NCBI GenBank assembly: GCA_949298955.1
Contig: CASFYQ010000008.1
Coordinates: 49,174 to 113,173, forward strand
Source: an uncultured Bacteroidales bacterium
GTDB taxonomy: Bacteria; Bacteroidota; Bacteroidia; Bacteroidales; Barnesiellaceae
Reading direction: 5' to 3'
Length of the DNA: 64,000 nucleotides
The notes beneath the pieces were generated by a model. It made no database searches. It was not told the DNA's origin and saw only the letters and a program-made list of their open reading frames with translations. Below are positions 33,916-44,003 of the stretch, piece after piece. The position numbers were made by a program, and so were the translations under genes. Position 1 is the first letter of the stretch. The number at the start of each line of letters is the position of its first letter.

Positions 33916-34224
33916 ATGGAAGAGAAAAAAGAGATTCAAATAGAACTGACGGCTCCCGTAGCCGAAGGCACATATGCCAACCTCGCCATCATCTCGCACG
34001 CCCCGTCGGAGTTTGTCATCGACTTTATCCGCGTGACCCCGGGAATCCCCAAAGCCCCGGTGAAATCGCGCATTATCCTCACGGCCGAACATGCCAAACG
34101 ACTCATGTTTGCCTTGCAGGACAACATTCGTAAATATGAAGCTCAATTCGGGCCCATACAGATGAACGACCCGCAACGAGGCGGCGGTATGCCTCCTTTC
34201 ATGGCTCCCGGCGGCCAGGCATAA
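33916..34224 (+). CDS. DUF3467 protein
   Basis: This 102-residue cytosolic protein matches DUF3467, with NLAIISHAPSEFVIDFIRV and the following RIILTAEHAKRLMFALQDNI as the conserved core. The C terminus is proline/glycine-rich. No function is known for the family. It starts 4 nt after the lipoprotein gene, in the tcdA-lolD operon. Confidence 0.85.
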   Translation: MEEKKEIQIELTAPVAEGTYANLAIISHAPSEFVIDFIRVTPGIPKAPVKSRIILTAEHAKRLMFALQDNIRKYEAQFGPIQMNDPQRGGGMPPFMAPGGQA

Positions 34225-34259
34225 AGCCTTTTTTGTCCCACCCTATCGAGCAAAACAGC

Positions 34260-35459
34260 ATGAACATCACCCTGCAACAGTGGCTCACCCGGCAGCCCTA
34301 TACCCAAACGACCGACAGCGACCGCTATTACACGCGGCTGGCCAACCGGCTGTATGAATCGATAAAGCAATCGTCTCTTAAAGAGCGATGGAGCGACGAG
34401 GCCGTAAAAGGCATCTGCTGTGACCTCGTGGGTTACTTTGCTGACATCTTGTCGGGGACAGGCTTGTGGTCGACATTCCTCGCCCAATACCGGGCGTTTT
34501 ACGGACGTACGCTACCTTTCTTCTCTCCCGAGAGCTATTACGACGGCGAGGTGAATCGGGACGATGTGCGAATACTGCTGTGGTATCTGTCGGCGGCCTA
34601 CAGCTCCGAACATGAGGTGCTTTCGCCACTCGACGAGGGTCTCATCACCACGGCCGATGCCATCTATGACTTGCTGGAAAGCGAATACGAGACGGCTCCC
34701 GACTCACCTCTATTGCAGGAGTTCTGTCTCTCCGAACAGAATGAGACCGACGACCCCGAAGCCCGCTACCGCTTTGCCGAATGGCTATTCTGGGAGTCGT
34801 TTTTGTTAGGGCCGTCGAACCGCTCGCTGGCCCGTCAACTGCTGCACGAGGTCCACAGCAAACCACATAGCGATAAGGAAAAGTTGAACCAGCTCGAAAA
34901 ATTGCGCCGGGAGTCGCTCTATACCCTGCCGGCCGGGCCGCTGGCTCTCTTTGCTCACGAATGGGTGTCACTGCTGTGGCAGCACACCCTGCCCGAAGAG
35001 CCCGAGGAGAAAAAGAAGCTGCACCCCTACTACCTGCAATTTACCCAATCGACGGGTGGCAGCCCCGTGAAATACATCGGATCATATACCGAGTTGGACC
35101 GATTTCTCACCGAGGGCATGCAGTGGGGCGAGACCCGGGGCGGGCACCTCTCACACCTGGCACATAAAAAGAATTTCGTACTTTATGTAACGCCCTACAA
35201 AGGTATGCTGGTAGCCTCGGATATTGCTCAATTCATCGCCGACAAGACAAATCCCTACTACAACAGCGACGCGGCTCGCCAAGGAGCTCTGTCGCTGCTC
35301 ACCACACCCGGCCGATGCCCCATCGACCTACTAATCTACCTTTGCTCCAATCACATGCTGCCCGACGCCTGTTTTGCCGATGGCGACCCGCATCTGGTAG
35401 CCGACAACTGGGATTTCATAGCTCGCTGTCTCCTGCAAGATTACTATCGGGCCGTGTGA
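34260..35459 (+). CDS. Uncharacterised Bacteroidota protein (DUF3843-like)
   Basis: This 399-residue protein is soluble, without signal peptide or membrane segment. It begins MNITLQQWLTRQPY and continues through alpha-helical sequence rich in tryptophan and tyrosine (WLFWESFLLGPSN, LLWQHTLP). These traits resemble DUF3843, a Bacteroidota family of unknown role, but I cannot confirm it by comparison. The start is ATG 34260; a TTG at 34233 is less likely. It is the last gene of the operon and converges with nrdG, 18 nt away. Confidence 0.6.
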   Translation: MNITLQQWLTRQPYTQTTDSDRYYTRLANRLYESIKQSSLKERWSDEAVKGICCDLVGYFADILSGTGLWSTFLAQYRAFYGRTLPFFSPESYYDGEVNRDDVRILLWYLSAAYSSEHEVLSPLDEGLITTADAIYDLLESEYETAPDSPLLQEFCLSEQNETDDPEARYRFAEWLFWESFLLGPSNRSLARQLLHEVHSKPHSDKEKLNQLEKLRRESLYTLPAGPLALFAHEWVSLLWQHTLPEEPEEKKKLHPYYLQFTQSTGGSPVKYIGSYTELDRFLTEGMQWGETRGGHLSHLAHKKNFVLYVTPYKGMLVASDIAQFIADKTNPYYNSDAARQGALSLLTTPGRCPIDLLIYLCSNHMLPDACFADGDPHLVADNWDFIARCLLQDYYRAV

Positions 35460-35477
35460 CCTGCCGCACACCGCTAT

Positions 35478-35954
35478 TCAACGCATTTCGGCCAGATGCA
35501 AAATGCGCTGGTTGCTGCTGCCCCTAAACGAGAGCGCAGGATTGAAAAGAGCCTGCACAAAGGGGCCATCGACCAGCGTATCGATATAGTCGAGACAGGG
35601 TCGCCGAGCCTCATCGGCCAGCAAAGCCTCGTAGGTATAGCCCGTGTAACACCAGATATTCTGCCCCGTATCGGCTTTGAGACGCCGCAACAACGCGAGC
35701 AACGCGGGCGGATTGTAAAACGGGTCGCCTCCCGATAGCGTAATACCGTCGAGCAACGGATTGTCCTTTATCTCGGCTACGATACGGTCGAGCAGTACAT
35801 CGGTAAGTTGTTCGCCCGCCCGCGGATTCCAACTGCCGGCATTGTGACACCCCCGGCAACGATGCGTACACCCGGCCAAATAGATGGAATAGCGTATCCC
35901 GAAACCGTCGGAGATGGTCTCGGGATAGACATTAATCAAGTGAAGCGGCTCCAT
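35478..35954 (-). CDS. nrdG: Anaerobic ribonucleotide reductase activating protein
   Basis: This 158-residue radical-SAM activase forms the glycyl radical on NrdD. The iron-sulfur motif CxxxCxxC reads [10 protein letters not shown] (about 29-38), followed by [20 protein letters not shown] (SAM-binding glycine motif) and [11 protein letters not shown]. The length matches E. coli NrdG (154). It starts 1 nt after the stop of nrdD in one operon, preceded by the cobalamin riboswitch. Confidence 0.93.
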   Translation of the reverse strand: MEPLHLINVYPETISDGFGIRYSIYLAGCTHRCRGCHNAGSWNPRAGEQLTDVLLDRIVAEIKDNPLLDGITLSGGDPFYNPPALLALLRRLKADTGQNIWCYTGYTYEALLADEARRPCLDYIDTLVDGPFVQALFNPALSFRGSSNQRILHLAEMR

Positions 35955-38333
35955 CTACCGATGCTTTACACGGTCATGTTCCTCGGCCTGCTTGGCCGAG
36001 TTCCACGATTCGAGACTGCCGGTGAGATAGCCGGTGATACGGCGCATACGCGCAATATTATCGCTCTTGCACACGGGACACTGCGTATAGATGACTCCCC
36101 GATAGCCACATGCCCGACAAGTGTCTACCGGGTGATTGATTGAGCCGTAGCCGATACCCTCGTCGTGCATCACCTTCACGATTTTAAGAATCACCGATAC
36201 GTTTTTCTTGGCCTCGCCATCGAGTTCGACATAGGTGATGTGCCCGCCACGCGTAATGGCATGAAAAGGAGCCTCTTTCTTGATTTTCTCGACAATGGTC
36301 AGGGGTTCTTTCACATCGATGTGGAACGAGTTGACGTAGTAGTCGCGATCGGTTACCCCGGGAATAACACCATAACGCTTGCGGTCCATGCGGGTAAAGC
36401 GCCCCGAGAGCCCTTCGGCCGGAGTAGCCAGCACCGAGTAGTTGAGGTTATAACGGGTCTTGTACTCCTCGGCCACCGTATTCATCACCTGAATGGCGTC
36501 GTAGAGGGTATTCCACACCTCGTTGCTGTGGGCATGCCCCTCGCCGTAGATGGCACACATGGCATTATGGCCGCCGATGAAACCGATGCCCAGCGTACCG
36601 CTGTCGATGACATCGCCCACTTCCTCGTCGGGACGCAGCCGGCCACCGCCCTTCCACACATCGTTGCCCATCATAAAGGGGAACTGGCGGGCAAGCGCCT
36701 TGCGCTGGTACTCATATCGCTCATGCAGCTGCCCGGCAATCATTGCGGCGGTAGAGCGCACCTTCTCGAGAAAAAGAATGCGGGCTTCGCGGCGAATGGC
36801 GTGCTTGTCGCCGTCGGGGTACAGCTCCTCGGCTTCGCGCCTGGCCTCGATGGCCAGACGGGGCATATTCATCGAGGTAAACGACAGGTTACCCCTTCCC
36901 CACGAACTTTTCACTCCATGCAGATTCTCAAACACCCGGGTACGACACCCCATCGTGGCCACCTCGTAGCGGAATCGGTCAGGGTCATCGGCCTTCCACA
37001 ATTCATTTTTATTGAACTCGGTATCGAGGAAAAGGAAATTGGGGAAAAGCGAGGTAGAGGTAGTGCGGCAAGACTCGAGCAACAGGTCGAAATTGGGAGC
37101 CTTGAACGGAATGCGTCCGGCCATTGCCCCCTCGAAATCGGCCATCGCCGCCGCATAATCCTCATCGCTATACGAGATTCCGTCTTTCACCTTGAAAATC
37201 TGTATGGGGAAAACCGGCACCTCTCCATGCCCCAATCCCTCGGCCGTGGCCGAGAGCAACTCGCGTATCACCATACGCCCCTCGGGAGAGGTATCGGTCC
37301 CGTAGTTTATCGAACTGAATACCACCTGATTCCCCCCACGAGAGTGCATGGTATTGAGGTTGTGTACCAACCCCTCCATAGCCTGGTGCGTCTCCTTACG
37401 AGTAGCCTCGTAGCTCTGTGCCCAAGCCGATTGAAACTCATCGCACGAAAAAGTCACACCCCATGCAGCCAACCGTTCGGCCAGGGCAACCTGCTGCGCC
37501 TTGCAGTTGGCAATCGAGGTAATTGTCTCGCCTATCGCCTCTTTGAGCGAGGGCCGCACACTATCGCCGCGCAGGCGCAAGATAAAGTCGAGTGTAGTCT
37601 CGAGGTGCTTGCGGAAGCTCTTCAAGACCCCCGGAGCCATAAAGTGGTCGAATGCCGGGATAGACTGTCCGCCGTGCTGTTCGTTCTGATTGGTCTGGAA
37701 CACGATGGTAGCCAGCGTGGCATAGCTCTGTATCGACTGGGGCGTGCGCACGGTCCCGTTTTTGGTGTGGAAGCCCCGGTTGAATATATCGTCGAGGTCA
37801 TATTGCACGCAGGTAGTCGTCTTGGTAGGATAGTAATCGAGGTCGTGAATGTGAATATCGCCCTCGCGATGAGCCCGCCCGTAGCGCACCCCCACTAAAT
37901 ATTTATAGGCATAGTCTTTGGTCACCTCCGAGGCAAAAGTCATCATTTGTCCGGCCGGAGTATGCGACGACATATTGGCATTGCTCAGATTCACGTCGTT
38001 CTTTTCGACCGCCACGATGCCGTCCATCACCGATTTCATCGAGGTACGTTTCTCGCGCTCCTTGGTGCGCCACTCGCGATAGATGATGAAGCGCTTGGCT
38101 ACCGAAGGATTTCGTTTCATCAACTGACACTCGACCAGGTCTTGAACCTCCTCGACCGAAATCTCGCTTTTGTCGATGGTTGCGGCCACTTCGCCGGCAA
38201 TCTGTTTCACCGCGGTGTCGTCGTTGATGCCGTCGGCCCGATAGGCTTTGGCAATGGCCCGCTCGATTTTCTCAATCGAGAAACTCTCTCTGGTACCATC
38301 GCGTTTGGCGATGGCAATACCTGCATAATCCAT
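35955..38333 (-). CDS. nrdD: Anaerobic (class III) ribonucleoside-triphosphate reductase
   Basis: This 792-residue glycyl-radical enzyme reduces NTPs to dNTPs without oxygen and without B12. An ATP-cone allosteric domain covers residues 1-95 (starting IAIAKRDGTRESF). The barrel contains NTMHSRGGNQVVFSSINYG, and YSVLATPAEGLSGRF lies near residue 640. The C-terminal zinc site CRACGYRG and CPVCKSDN precedes RRITGYLTGS, whose glycine in GYL is the radical site. Length fits class III enzymes with a full ATP cone. It is transcribed with nrdG from a promoter at 38590-38621 through the riboswitch leader. Confidence 0.96.
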   Translation of the reverse strand: MDYAGIAIAKRDGTRESFSIEKIERAIAKAYRADGINDDTAVKQIAGEVAATIDKSEISVEEVQDLVECQLMKRNPSVAKRFIIYREWRTKEREKRTSMKSVMDGIVAVEKNDVNLSNANMSSHTPAGQMMTFASEVTKDYAYKYLVGVRYGRAHREGDIHIHDLDYYPTKTTTCVQYDLDDIFNRGFHTKNGTVRTPQSIQSYATLATIVFQTNQNEQHGGQSIPAFDHFMAPGVLKSFRKHLETTLDFILRLRGDSVRPSLKEAIGETITSIANCKAQQVALAERLAAWGVTFSCDEFQSAWAQSYEATRKETHQAMEGLVHNLNTMHSRGGNQVVFSSINYGTDTSPEGRMVIRELLSATAEGLGHGEVPVFPIQIFKVKDGISYSDEDYAAAMADFEGAMAGRIPFKAPNFDLLLESCRTTSTSLFPNFLFLDTEFNKNELWKADDPDRFRYEVATMGCRTRVFENLHGVKSSWGRGNLSFTSMNMPRLAIEARREAEELYPDGDKHAIRREARILFLEKVRSTAAMIAGQLHERYEYQRKALARQFPFMMGNDVWKGGGRLRPDEEVGDVIDSGTLGIGFIGGHNAMCAIYGEGHAHSNEVWNTLYDAIQVMNTVAEEYKTRYNLNYSVLATPAEGLSGRFTRMDRKRYGVIPGVTDRDYYVNSFHIDVKEPLTIVEKIKKEAPFHAITRGGHITYVELDGEAKKNVSVILKIVKVMHDEGIGYGSINHPVDTCRACGYRGVIYTQCPVCKSDNIARMRRITGYLTGSLESWNSAKQAEEHDRVKHR

Positions 38334-38363
38334 ATTGATAGGTTGTTAATGAGTTGGATACTG

Positions 38364-38383
38364 CGAGCGTCTCCTCGAACGCT
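38364..38383 (-). promoter_or_regulatory. Hairpin between the cobalamin riboswitch and nrdD
   Basis: GAGCGT/ACGCTC pair around an 8-nt loop. Lying between aptamer and start codon, it may be part of the expression platform, but it lacks a U-tract, so transcription termination is doubtful and translational control is more likely. Confidence 0.35.
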
Positions 38384-38397
38384 CATTTGCTTCTCTC

Positions 38398-38580
38398 TCA
38401 CTCCGGCAGGTCTTCTGGCTCTTCCCAATCCGGCAACGCCTTCCCGACTTTACAGAAACAGGTTCTCGTCAGTGGCTCGAGTCGCCGGACTTTTCGCAGG
38501 AATTACAGCAGCGGGACTGCTCGGGACTCTCACCCGATTCCCTTTTTATCGGCACCGTCATACTACGGAACCGAACCGAA
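38398..38580 (-). ncRNA. Cobalamin (adenosylcobalamin-type) riboswitch controlling nrdDG
   Basis: On the minus strand the conserved core is clear and in order: GGGAATCGGGTGAGAGTCCC, then GCAGTCCCGCTGCTGTAAT, AAGTCCGGCGACTC, the B12 box AGCCACTG, GTCGGGAAGGCGTTGCCGG and GAGCCAGAAGACCTGCC. This is the standard B12 riboswitch sequence. It starts right after the promoter and lies 65 nt before nrdD. The family usually switches genes off when B12 is plentiful, which fits a B12-independent reductase that can be replaced by a B12-dependent class II enzyme. Confidence 0.93.
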
Positions 38581-38589
38581 ATGCAGGGA

Positions 38590-38621
38590 CAAAGTTACAT
38601 AATTCCCCGGCAACAAAACAA
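38590..38621 (-). promoter_or_regulatory. Promoter of nrdDG
   Basis: On the minus strand TTG (38619-38621), a 21-nt spacer and TAACTTTG (38590-38597) lie just upstream of the riboswitch. Confidence 0.6.
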
Positions 38622-38755
38622 CAAATCTGTTGTTAAAAGTTTTCCATTTCGGGAAACTTTCTTTTCAATTTCTTTTATAAAATTTCCCGAAACGAATACC
38701 TATATAGCCTCAATAAGACTGAAATACAATAGATTCTACAAAATAAAAACACAAA

Positions 38756-38790
38756 AAAAGCTCTCATCACCGCATGTGACAAGAGCTTTT
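38756..38790 (-). terminator. Terminator of the ftsX-queA operon
   Basis: AAAAGCTCT/AGAGCTTTT with an inner TCAC/GTGA helix forms a hairpin 31 nt after the queA stop; on the minus strand it ends in TTTTTTTGTG. Confidence 0.8.
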
Positions 38791-38820
38791 GTATCTTTTT
38801 ACAAGATAGAGTCTGATATT

Positions 38821-39870
38821 TTACAGAATGAGCATGGCGTCGCCATAAGCCCCGAAGCGATAGCCTTCCTTGAGGGCCGACTCGTAGGCCGACAACACGA
38901 TTTCGTATCCGCCGAAAGCGGCAACCATCATCAGCATGGTCGAGAGCGGCATGTGAAAATTGGTCACCAGGCTGGTGGCTACGGTAAAATCGTAAGGCGG
39001 GAAGATGAACTTGTTGGTCCAGCCGTCGTAGGTCTTCATGTGGCCGCCGGTGCTGACGGCACTCTCGATACCCCGCATGACCGAGGTACCCACTGCACAC
39101 ACCTTGCGGTTCTCGTCCTTGGCGTGATTGACAAGCTCTACCAGCTCGTTGGTAACGAGCAGTTGCTCGGAATCCATCTTGTGCTTGGTGAGGTCTTCGA
39201 CATCGATTTCACGGAAATTGCCCAGCCCCGAGTGCAGGGTGAGGAAACCGTAGTCGATGCCCTTTATCTCCATGCGTTTGAGCAACTCGCGGCTGAAATG
39301 CAACCCGGCAGCGGGAGTAACCACGGCCCCTTCGTTGCGGGCAAATATGTTTTGATACCGCTCGGCATCGAGCTCCTCGACCGGACGGGTAATATAGGCG
39401 GGCAAAGGCATCTCGCCCAACTTGTAAAGCGCCTCTTTGAACTCATCGTGTGAGCCGTCGTAGAGGAAGCGCAGGGTGCGCCCGCGCGAAGTGGTGTTGT
39501 CGATTACCTCGGCCACCATCGAGTCGTCGTCGCCAAAATAGAGTTTGTTACCGATGCGGATTTTGCGGGCCGGCTCGACCAGAACGTCCCACAGGCGATT
39601 CTCTTCGTTGAGTTCACGCAGGAGAAAGACCTCGATTTTGGCGCCGGTCTTCTCCTTATTGCCATAGAGACGGGCCGGGAATACCTTGGTATCGTTGAAT
39701 ACAAAAACGTCTTTCTCGTCGAAATAATCGATGATTTCCTTAAAGATGCGATGCTCGATCTTGCCCGTTTTCCGGTCGATAACCATCAACCGCGACTCGT
39801 CCCGGTTTTTTGCCGGATACTGAGCGATTTGCGTTTCGGGCAACTTGAATTTGAATTGAGACAGTTTCAT
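38821..39870 (-). CDS. queA: S-adenosylmethionine:tRNA ribosyltransferase-isomerase
   Basis: This 349-residue enzyme converts 7-aminomethyl-7-deazaguanine in tRNA to epoxyqueuosine, using the ribosyl part of [39 protein letters not shown] and [16 protein letters not shown], then [19 protein letters not shown], are diagnostic QueA stretches. Length fits (E. coli 356). It is last in the operon ftsX-DUF3098-uppP-truB-queA and overlaps truB by 4 nt. The next enzyme of the pathway, queG, is at 51.2 kb in this window. Confidence 0.95.
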   Translation of the reverse strand: MKLSQFKFKLPETQIAQYPAKNRDESRLMVIDRKTGKIEHRIFKEIIDYFDEKDVFVFNDTKVFPARLYGNKEKTGAKIEVFLLRELNEENRLWDVLVEPARKIRIGNKLYFGDDDSMVAEVIDNTTSRGRTLRFLYDGSHDEFKEALYKLGEMPLPAYITRPVEELDAERYQNIFARNEGAVVTPAAGLHFSRELLKRMEIKGIDYGFLTLHSGLGNFREIDVEDLTKHKMDSEQLLVTNELVELVNHAKDENRKVCAVGTSVMRGIESAVSTGGHMKTYDGWTNKFIFPPYDFTVATSLVTNFHMPLSTMLMMVAAFGGYEIVLSAYESALKEGYRFGAYGDAMLIL

Positions 39871-40604
39871 ATCTGGTTGCTATTATTTCCTTCTTTTTCT
39901 GGTTCGGGAGCCGTATCCAGGGGAGCCTGGTCTATCATTTGGGCCACCTGTTCGACGCTAAGGCAGTCGGCCAGCGTCACATCGCCTACCCGTGTGCGCA
40001 CGAGCCCCACCAAATGGGCTCCGCTACCGAGGGCAGCTCCAATGTCGCGAGCCAAAGCCCGGATATAGGTACCCTTGCTGCAAACGACCCGTATCTTGAT
40101 TTCGGGCAGTTCACAAGCGAGCAGTTCAATCTCGTCGATTACCAGCTCTTTGGGTTTGAGTTCCACCTCCTGCCCCTTACGGGCCATGTCGTAGGCACGG
40201 CGGCCATCGATTTTGCAAGCCGAGTAAGAAGGGGGTATCTGCATAATGGAACCGACAAAACGCGGTAAAGTTTGCTCGATGCTTTCGCGAGTGATATGCT
40301 CGTGAGGATAGTGCGCATCGATTTCGGTCTCCAAATCGAACGAAGGGGTAGTCGCTCCCAATCGCAAGGTAGCTATATACTCCTTGGTCTTATACTGGAA
40401 CTCCTCGATACGTTTCGTCGCCCGCCCGGTGCAGATAATCATCACGCCCGTGGCCAAAGGGTCGAGAGTACCGGCGTGGCCCACTTTCAGTTTTTTCTGT
40501 TTGAGCCGGCGCAATATCCGCAACCTGATGCGCTTAACCACATCGAACGAGGTCCAATGCAGCGGTTTGTCGATATATATAATTTCGCCTTCGTTAAAAT
40601 CCAT
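39867..40604 (-). CDS. truB: tRNA pseudouridine-55 synthase
   Basis: This 245-residue enzyme makes pseudouridine 55 in the T loop of tRNAs. The start [20 protein letters not shown] and the catalytic [18 protein letters not shown] (Asp in TLDPLA) are characteristic. [19 protein letters not shown] and [14 protein letters not shown] follow. A frame extending upstream to 40643 lacks family similarity, so ATG 40604 is preferred. It lies 10 nt after uppP and overlaps queA by 4 nt. Confidence 0.95.
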   Translation of the reverse strand: MDFNEGEIIYIDKPLHWTSFDVVKRIRLRILRRLKQKKLKVGHAGTLDPLATGVMIICTGRATKRIEEFQYKTKEYIATLRLGATTPSFDLETEIDAHYPHEHITRESIEQTLPRFVGSIMQIPPSYSACKIDGRRAYDMARKGQEVELKPKELVIDEIELLACELPEIKIRVVCSKGTYIRALARDIGAALGSGAHLVGLVRTRVGDVTLADCLSVEQVAQMIDQAPLDTAPEPEKEGNNSNQI

Positions 40605-40614
40605 ACCGGCGATA

Positions 40615-41412
40615 TTAGTGAACCAACGAATAGATAATGGCAAAAGCCCCCATTGCTACGCAATAGATGGCAAAATAGACCAGCTTGCCGTTGTTGACCA
40701 GGCGGAGCATCCATTTACAAGCCAAGCAGCCCGAGACAAAGGCGGCGAGGAACCCGACAATCATTACCGGAAGCGACAACCCCGACTCGGCCGGCGAGAA
40801 ACCGCCCTTCATCAATTCGAGACAGGTTTCGCCCAAAATGGGAATAATGACCATGAGGAACGAAAAGCGAGCCACCTGCTCCTTTTTGTTGCCCAGCATG
40901 AGACCGGTAGCGATGGTGGTACCCGAACGTGAAAGACCGGGCAAGACGGCCACAGCCTGCGAAAGGCCGATGATAAAAGCATCGCGATAGGAAATCTCCT
41001 CCTTCACCCGCGGACGGGCATAGTAGGCAAAAGTGAGCAGAACCGCCGTGACCAGCAACATGATGCCTACCAACAGCAGACCATTGCCGAAAAACGCCTC
41101 GACATAATCTTTGAAGAAAACGCCTACGATACCGACAGGAATCATCGAGATGGCAATCTTGGCCAGATAGTGGGTTTCCTTGTTCCAACTGAAACGGAAG
41201 AATCCGCGAAAGAGAATTTCGACCTCTTTCCACAGCACGACGATAGTGCTGCACACCGTGGCGGCATGAACCAATATGGCAAAAGTAAGATTTTCTTCTC
41301 CCTGGATGCCAAAGAGAGCATGGGCAATCTCGAGATGGCCGCTGCTGCTCACCGGCAAATATTCTGTAAGGCCTTGAACCAGACCTAATACAAGAGACTC
41401 AAACCAAGTCAT
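40615..41412 (-). CDS. uppP: Undecaprenyl-diphosphatase
   Basis: This 265-residue membrane phosphatase (BacA/UppP) recycles the lipid carrier for peptidoglycan and O-antigen. The two signature regions are present: [20 protein letters not shown] near residue 14 and [17 protein letters not shown] near residue 157, each with catalytic Glu/Ser/Arg. Eight membrane helices fit the family. Overexpression of homologues gives bacitracin resistance. It is third in the ftsX operon. Confidence 0.95.
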   Translation of the reverse strand: MTWFESLVLGLVQGLTEYLPVSSSGHLEIAHALFGIQGEENLTFAILVHAATVCSTIVVLWKEVEILFRGFFRFSWNKETHYLAKIAISMIPVGIVGVFFKDYVEAFFGNGLLLVGIMLLVTAVLLTFAYYARPRVKEEISYRDAFIIGLSQAVAVLPGLSRSGTTIATGLMLGNKKEQVARFSFLMVIIPILGETCLELMKGGFSPAESGLSLPVMIVGFLAAFVSGCLACKWMLRLVNNGKLVYFAIYCVAMGAFAIIYSLVH

Positions 41413-41438
41413 AATGTGTGAATTATAAGAGATTTACA

Positions 41439-41705
41439 TTATTTCGATTTGTGCATTATCGCATAGACCATGAACACAAAGCCTACAAAGGCTATGCCGG
41501 GAGCCAAAACAATGCGACGGAAACTGAAAATATCGGGGTTATAAGTCTCGGGCGTGGTGCCGGGCCCCAGCATCAGCAAAAAGCCAATAACAATCACGGC
41601 AAAGGATATGGCAATGAGTATAATGTTGGTTCTCCCGAGCGCAAAAGAGGCTTTCTGTTCCTCCCCGGGGAGTGCCGATACAGATTTCTTTTTGTTGGAT
41701 TTCAT
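41439..41705 (-). CDS. DUF3098 membrane protein
   Basis: This 88-residue protein has a basic N terminus and two transmembrane helices (about residues 27-45 and 65-83), joined by GPGTTPETYNPDIFSFRR. This pattern is DUF3098, found almost always between ftsX and uppP in Bacteroidota. The role is unknown; the conserved position suggests a link with cell division or envelope growth. Confidence 0.88.
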   Translation of the reverse strand: MKSNKKKSVSALPGEEQKASFALGRTNIILIAISFAVIVIGFLLMLGPGTTPETYNPDIFSFRRIVLAPGIAFVGFVFMVYAIMHKSK

Positions 41706-41723
41706 ATGGTTACAAAGTTTTTA

Positions 41724-42605
41724 TCAAACATAATACAAGTCGTCCCGATCCATGCGGATATAACGGCTCACTGCCCAATAGGCCGACACGGCCGACAGGA
41801 TAATGCCCAATACCAAAACGGAAAGGAAAACGAGCAACATCATGGGAACCGACAAAAGCGTGGAAAAGTTTTCCATCTCGGACATGAGGTAATAGACGCA
41901 CCCCGCGAGTAACAGCATGGCAATGACCGAGGCAACAATGCCGTTGATGATGTTGGAGATAATAAACGGCCGACGTATGAAAGCGGGGGTAGCCCCAACC
42001 AGCTTCATCGTGTGGATAAGGAATCGTTTGGAATAGGCTCCCAACCGAATGGTATTGCTGATGAGCGCAAATGAGATAATCATGAGCACCACAGCCAGTG
42101 CAAGCAAGATGAGCCCGATACGGCTCATGTTGTCATTGACCGACTGGATAAGGTCTTTTTGATACATAATATCACTCACAATCACCTCGTTGCGCAACTT
42201 CTTCTCTATCAAGGCAAGACTGTCGGTATTGGCATAATCGGCTTTGAGTTTCACCTCGATAGACGATTGCAGAGGATTGACTCCCAGCACATCTTCGGGA
42301 TTCTCGCCCAACTCGATCATGACTTCTTTCAAAGCATCTTCTTTCGAGATATATTGAGCAGCCTTCACATAGTCGGCCCGCTCGAGCATACGTTGCAACC
42401 GATGTACCTGCTGCTCGCCTGCCGACTCGTTGAGCACAATGGAAAAGCCTATGTTTTCCTTGACGTGACGGGAGAGATTACTGGCCAAGAAACCCATCAA
42501 GACCATAATTCCCAAGATGAAAAGAACCAACGAGACGCTCAATGTCGAGGTCATTCGAGCATTCAAAAAGGAAATTCGTTTGCTGAAAGAAATCTTGTTG
42601 TTCAT
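41724..42605 (-). CDS. ftsX: Cell-division protein FtsX
   Basis: This 293-residue membrane protein has four helices (about 20-42, 165-190, 215-240 and 260-285) and a periplasmic domain of about 120 residues, in which KAAQYISKEDALKEVMIELG is the most typical part. It is the permease-like partner of the ATPase FtsE and activates peptidoglycan hydrolases at the septum. ftsE is not adjacent, as is common in Bacteroidota. It heads the operon with DUF3098, uppP, truB and queA. Confidence 0.9.
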   Translation of the reverse strand: MNNKISFSKRISFLNARMTSTLSVSLVLFILGIMVLMGFLASNLSRHVKENIGFSIVLNESAGEQQVHRLQRMLERADYVKAAQYISKEDALKEVMIELGENPEDVLGVNPLQSSIEVKLKADYANTDSLALIEKKLRNEVIVSDIMYQKDLIQSVNDNMSRIGLILLALAVVLMIISFALISNTIRLGAYSKRFLIHTMKLVGATPAFIRRPFIISNIINGIVASVIAMLLLAGCVYYLMSEMENFSTLLSVPMMLLVFLSVLVLGIILSAVSAYWAVSRYIRMDRDDLYYV

Positions 42606-42797
42606 ATCTCTCTTTTTTACCCAATCATACCGATTGTTTAGTGAGTTTTTTCACTGCTGTCCGACACCTATTTCGACGTTCTTACCCCTCTCTTTTGTCC
42701 AACCGGAAAATAAAAGGATAGTATTAGCCTAAATTTTATGCAAAATAAAGTCTATATGACCGAAATCGCTCTTTTTATTCACATACTTTAATATTTT

Positions 42798-43988
42798 CTA
42801 TCTCAACTTATGTTTTTCGAAATGGGCCGCCGTCTTGAACTTGAAGATGAGATAACCCACGGCACACAACACACAGGCGGTGGCATAGACTGTGGCATAA
42901 TTGGTGTGTTCTGCAATCTGTCCGCCGATGAGCACACCCAACCCCACGCCCAAATCCCACGCCGTGAGGTAGGTCGAATTGGCCGTTCCGCGCTGGTTGT
43001 TGGGAGCCAAATTGATAAACATGGTTTGATAGGCGGGGCAGATGCAACCGTAGCCCAACCCCAGTATCACGGCCGCGCCATAGTAGCCCCACTCGCTGCG
43101 CACAGCCACAAAGACCAGATAACCCAACAGCGACAGCACCATACCCACGAGTATGTTGCGGGTAACAAACCCTCGGTTGAGCCACTGCCCCGAGGTAAGT
43201 CTCGACAAAATGAGACCGACGGCCAGCAAGATAAAGAAAAATCCGGCTCCCGACTCGATGCCCAACTCTTCCTTGCCATAGACGGCGAGATAGGTCGAGA
43301 GTACCCCGTAACTGAAAGAGAAGAAGATGAGAGTGATGGCCTCGGGCATACCTTTCAGCAACAGAAATCGGTCGAGCGAAACAGGCGGCTTCTCGGGAAC
43401 AGGGTCGCGACGATAAGGCATCTTGATAGTCGAGACACACAGCAACCCGATTGTGGCCGAAATCATCGAGAGCAGAAAGATGTAGTCGAAATTGGCATAA
43501 GCATCGTGTATGTAGAGCGAGAGGGTAGGCCCCACGGCCATGGCCAGGTTGTTGCTCACCCCATAATATCCGATGCCTTCGCCACGACGGGAAGAAGGCA
43601 TGACGTCGATAGCCACCGTACTGTTCGAAACGGTGAGCAGACCGAATGCCACCCCGTGCCCGGCCCGAATAACGGCAAACAATAACAGAGTCCCGGCCAA
43701 CAGGTACCCGCCAAAAAAGAGCAAGAAGACAAAATAACAAAAAAGCAACAGCCTCTTGCGGGGGAAAGTGTCGACCATATAACCGGCAAAGGGGCGTATC
43801 ATAAGGGCCGTGATGGTATAGGACGAGAGAATAAAGCCGGCCATAGAACGGCTGGCGGCAAAAGCCTCGCTCAAATACATAGGCAATACCGGCAACAGCA
43901 GATAGAAGGCAAAGAAAAGCAAAAAGTTTCCGGCCGCTACGGCACAGAAACTTCGGGTCCAAAGTTTATCTTTAACCATTTTTTCCAT
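42798..43988 (-). CDS. MFS transporter
   Basis: This 396-residue protein has 12 predicted membrane helices. The intracellular loop motif A is seen as AGYMVDTFPRKRLLL after helix 2, and a second copy in the C-terminal half near SRLTSGQWLNRGFVTRNIL. It resembles sugar/drug efflux members (YdeA or AraJ type) of the major facilitator superfamily. The substrate cannot be inferred. It lies 15 nt after miaB on the same strand. The start could also be the second Met, at 43979. Confidence 0.85.
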   Translation of the reverse strand: MEKMVKDKLWTRSFCAVAAGNFLLFFAFYLLLPVLPMYLSEAFAASRSMAGFILSSYTITALMIRPFAGYMVDTFPRKRLLLFCYFVFLLFFGGYLLAGTLLLFAVIRAGHGVAFGLLTVSNSTVAIDVMPSSRRGEGIGYYGVSNNLAMAVGPTLSLYIHDAYANFDYIFLLSMISATIGLLCVSTIKMPYRRDPVPEKPPVSLDRFLLLKGMPEAITLIFFSFSYGVLSTYLAVYGKEELGIESGAGFFFILLAVGLILSRLTSGQWLNRGFVTRNILVGMVLSLLGYLVFVAVRSEWGYYGAAVILGLGYGCICPAYQTMFINLAPNNQRGTANSTYLTAWDLGVGLGVLIGGQIAEHTNYATVYATACVLCAVGYLIFKFKTAAHFEKHKLR

Positions 43989-44003
43989 AGAAACTCTCTG
44001 TTT

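Noticed and set aside
36165..37898. A 577-codon plus-strand frame opposite nrdD
   Set aside because: Codon bias of the real gene keeps the opposite frame open; the product shows no recognisable motif, and it overlaps the catalytic part of nrdD fully.
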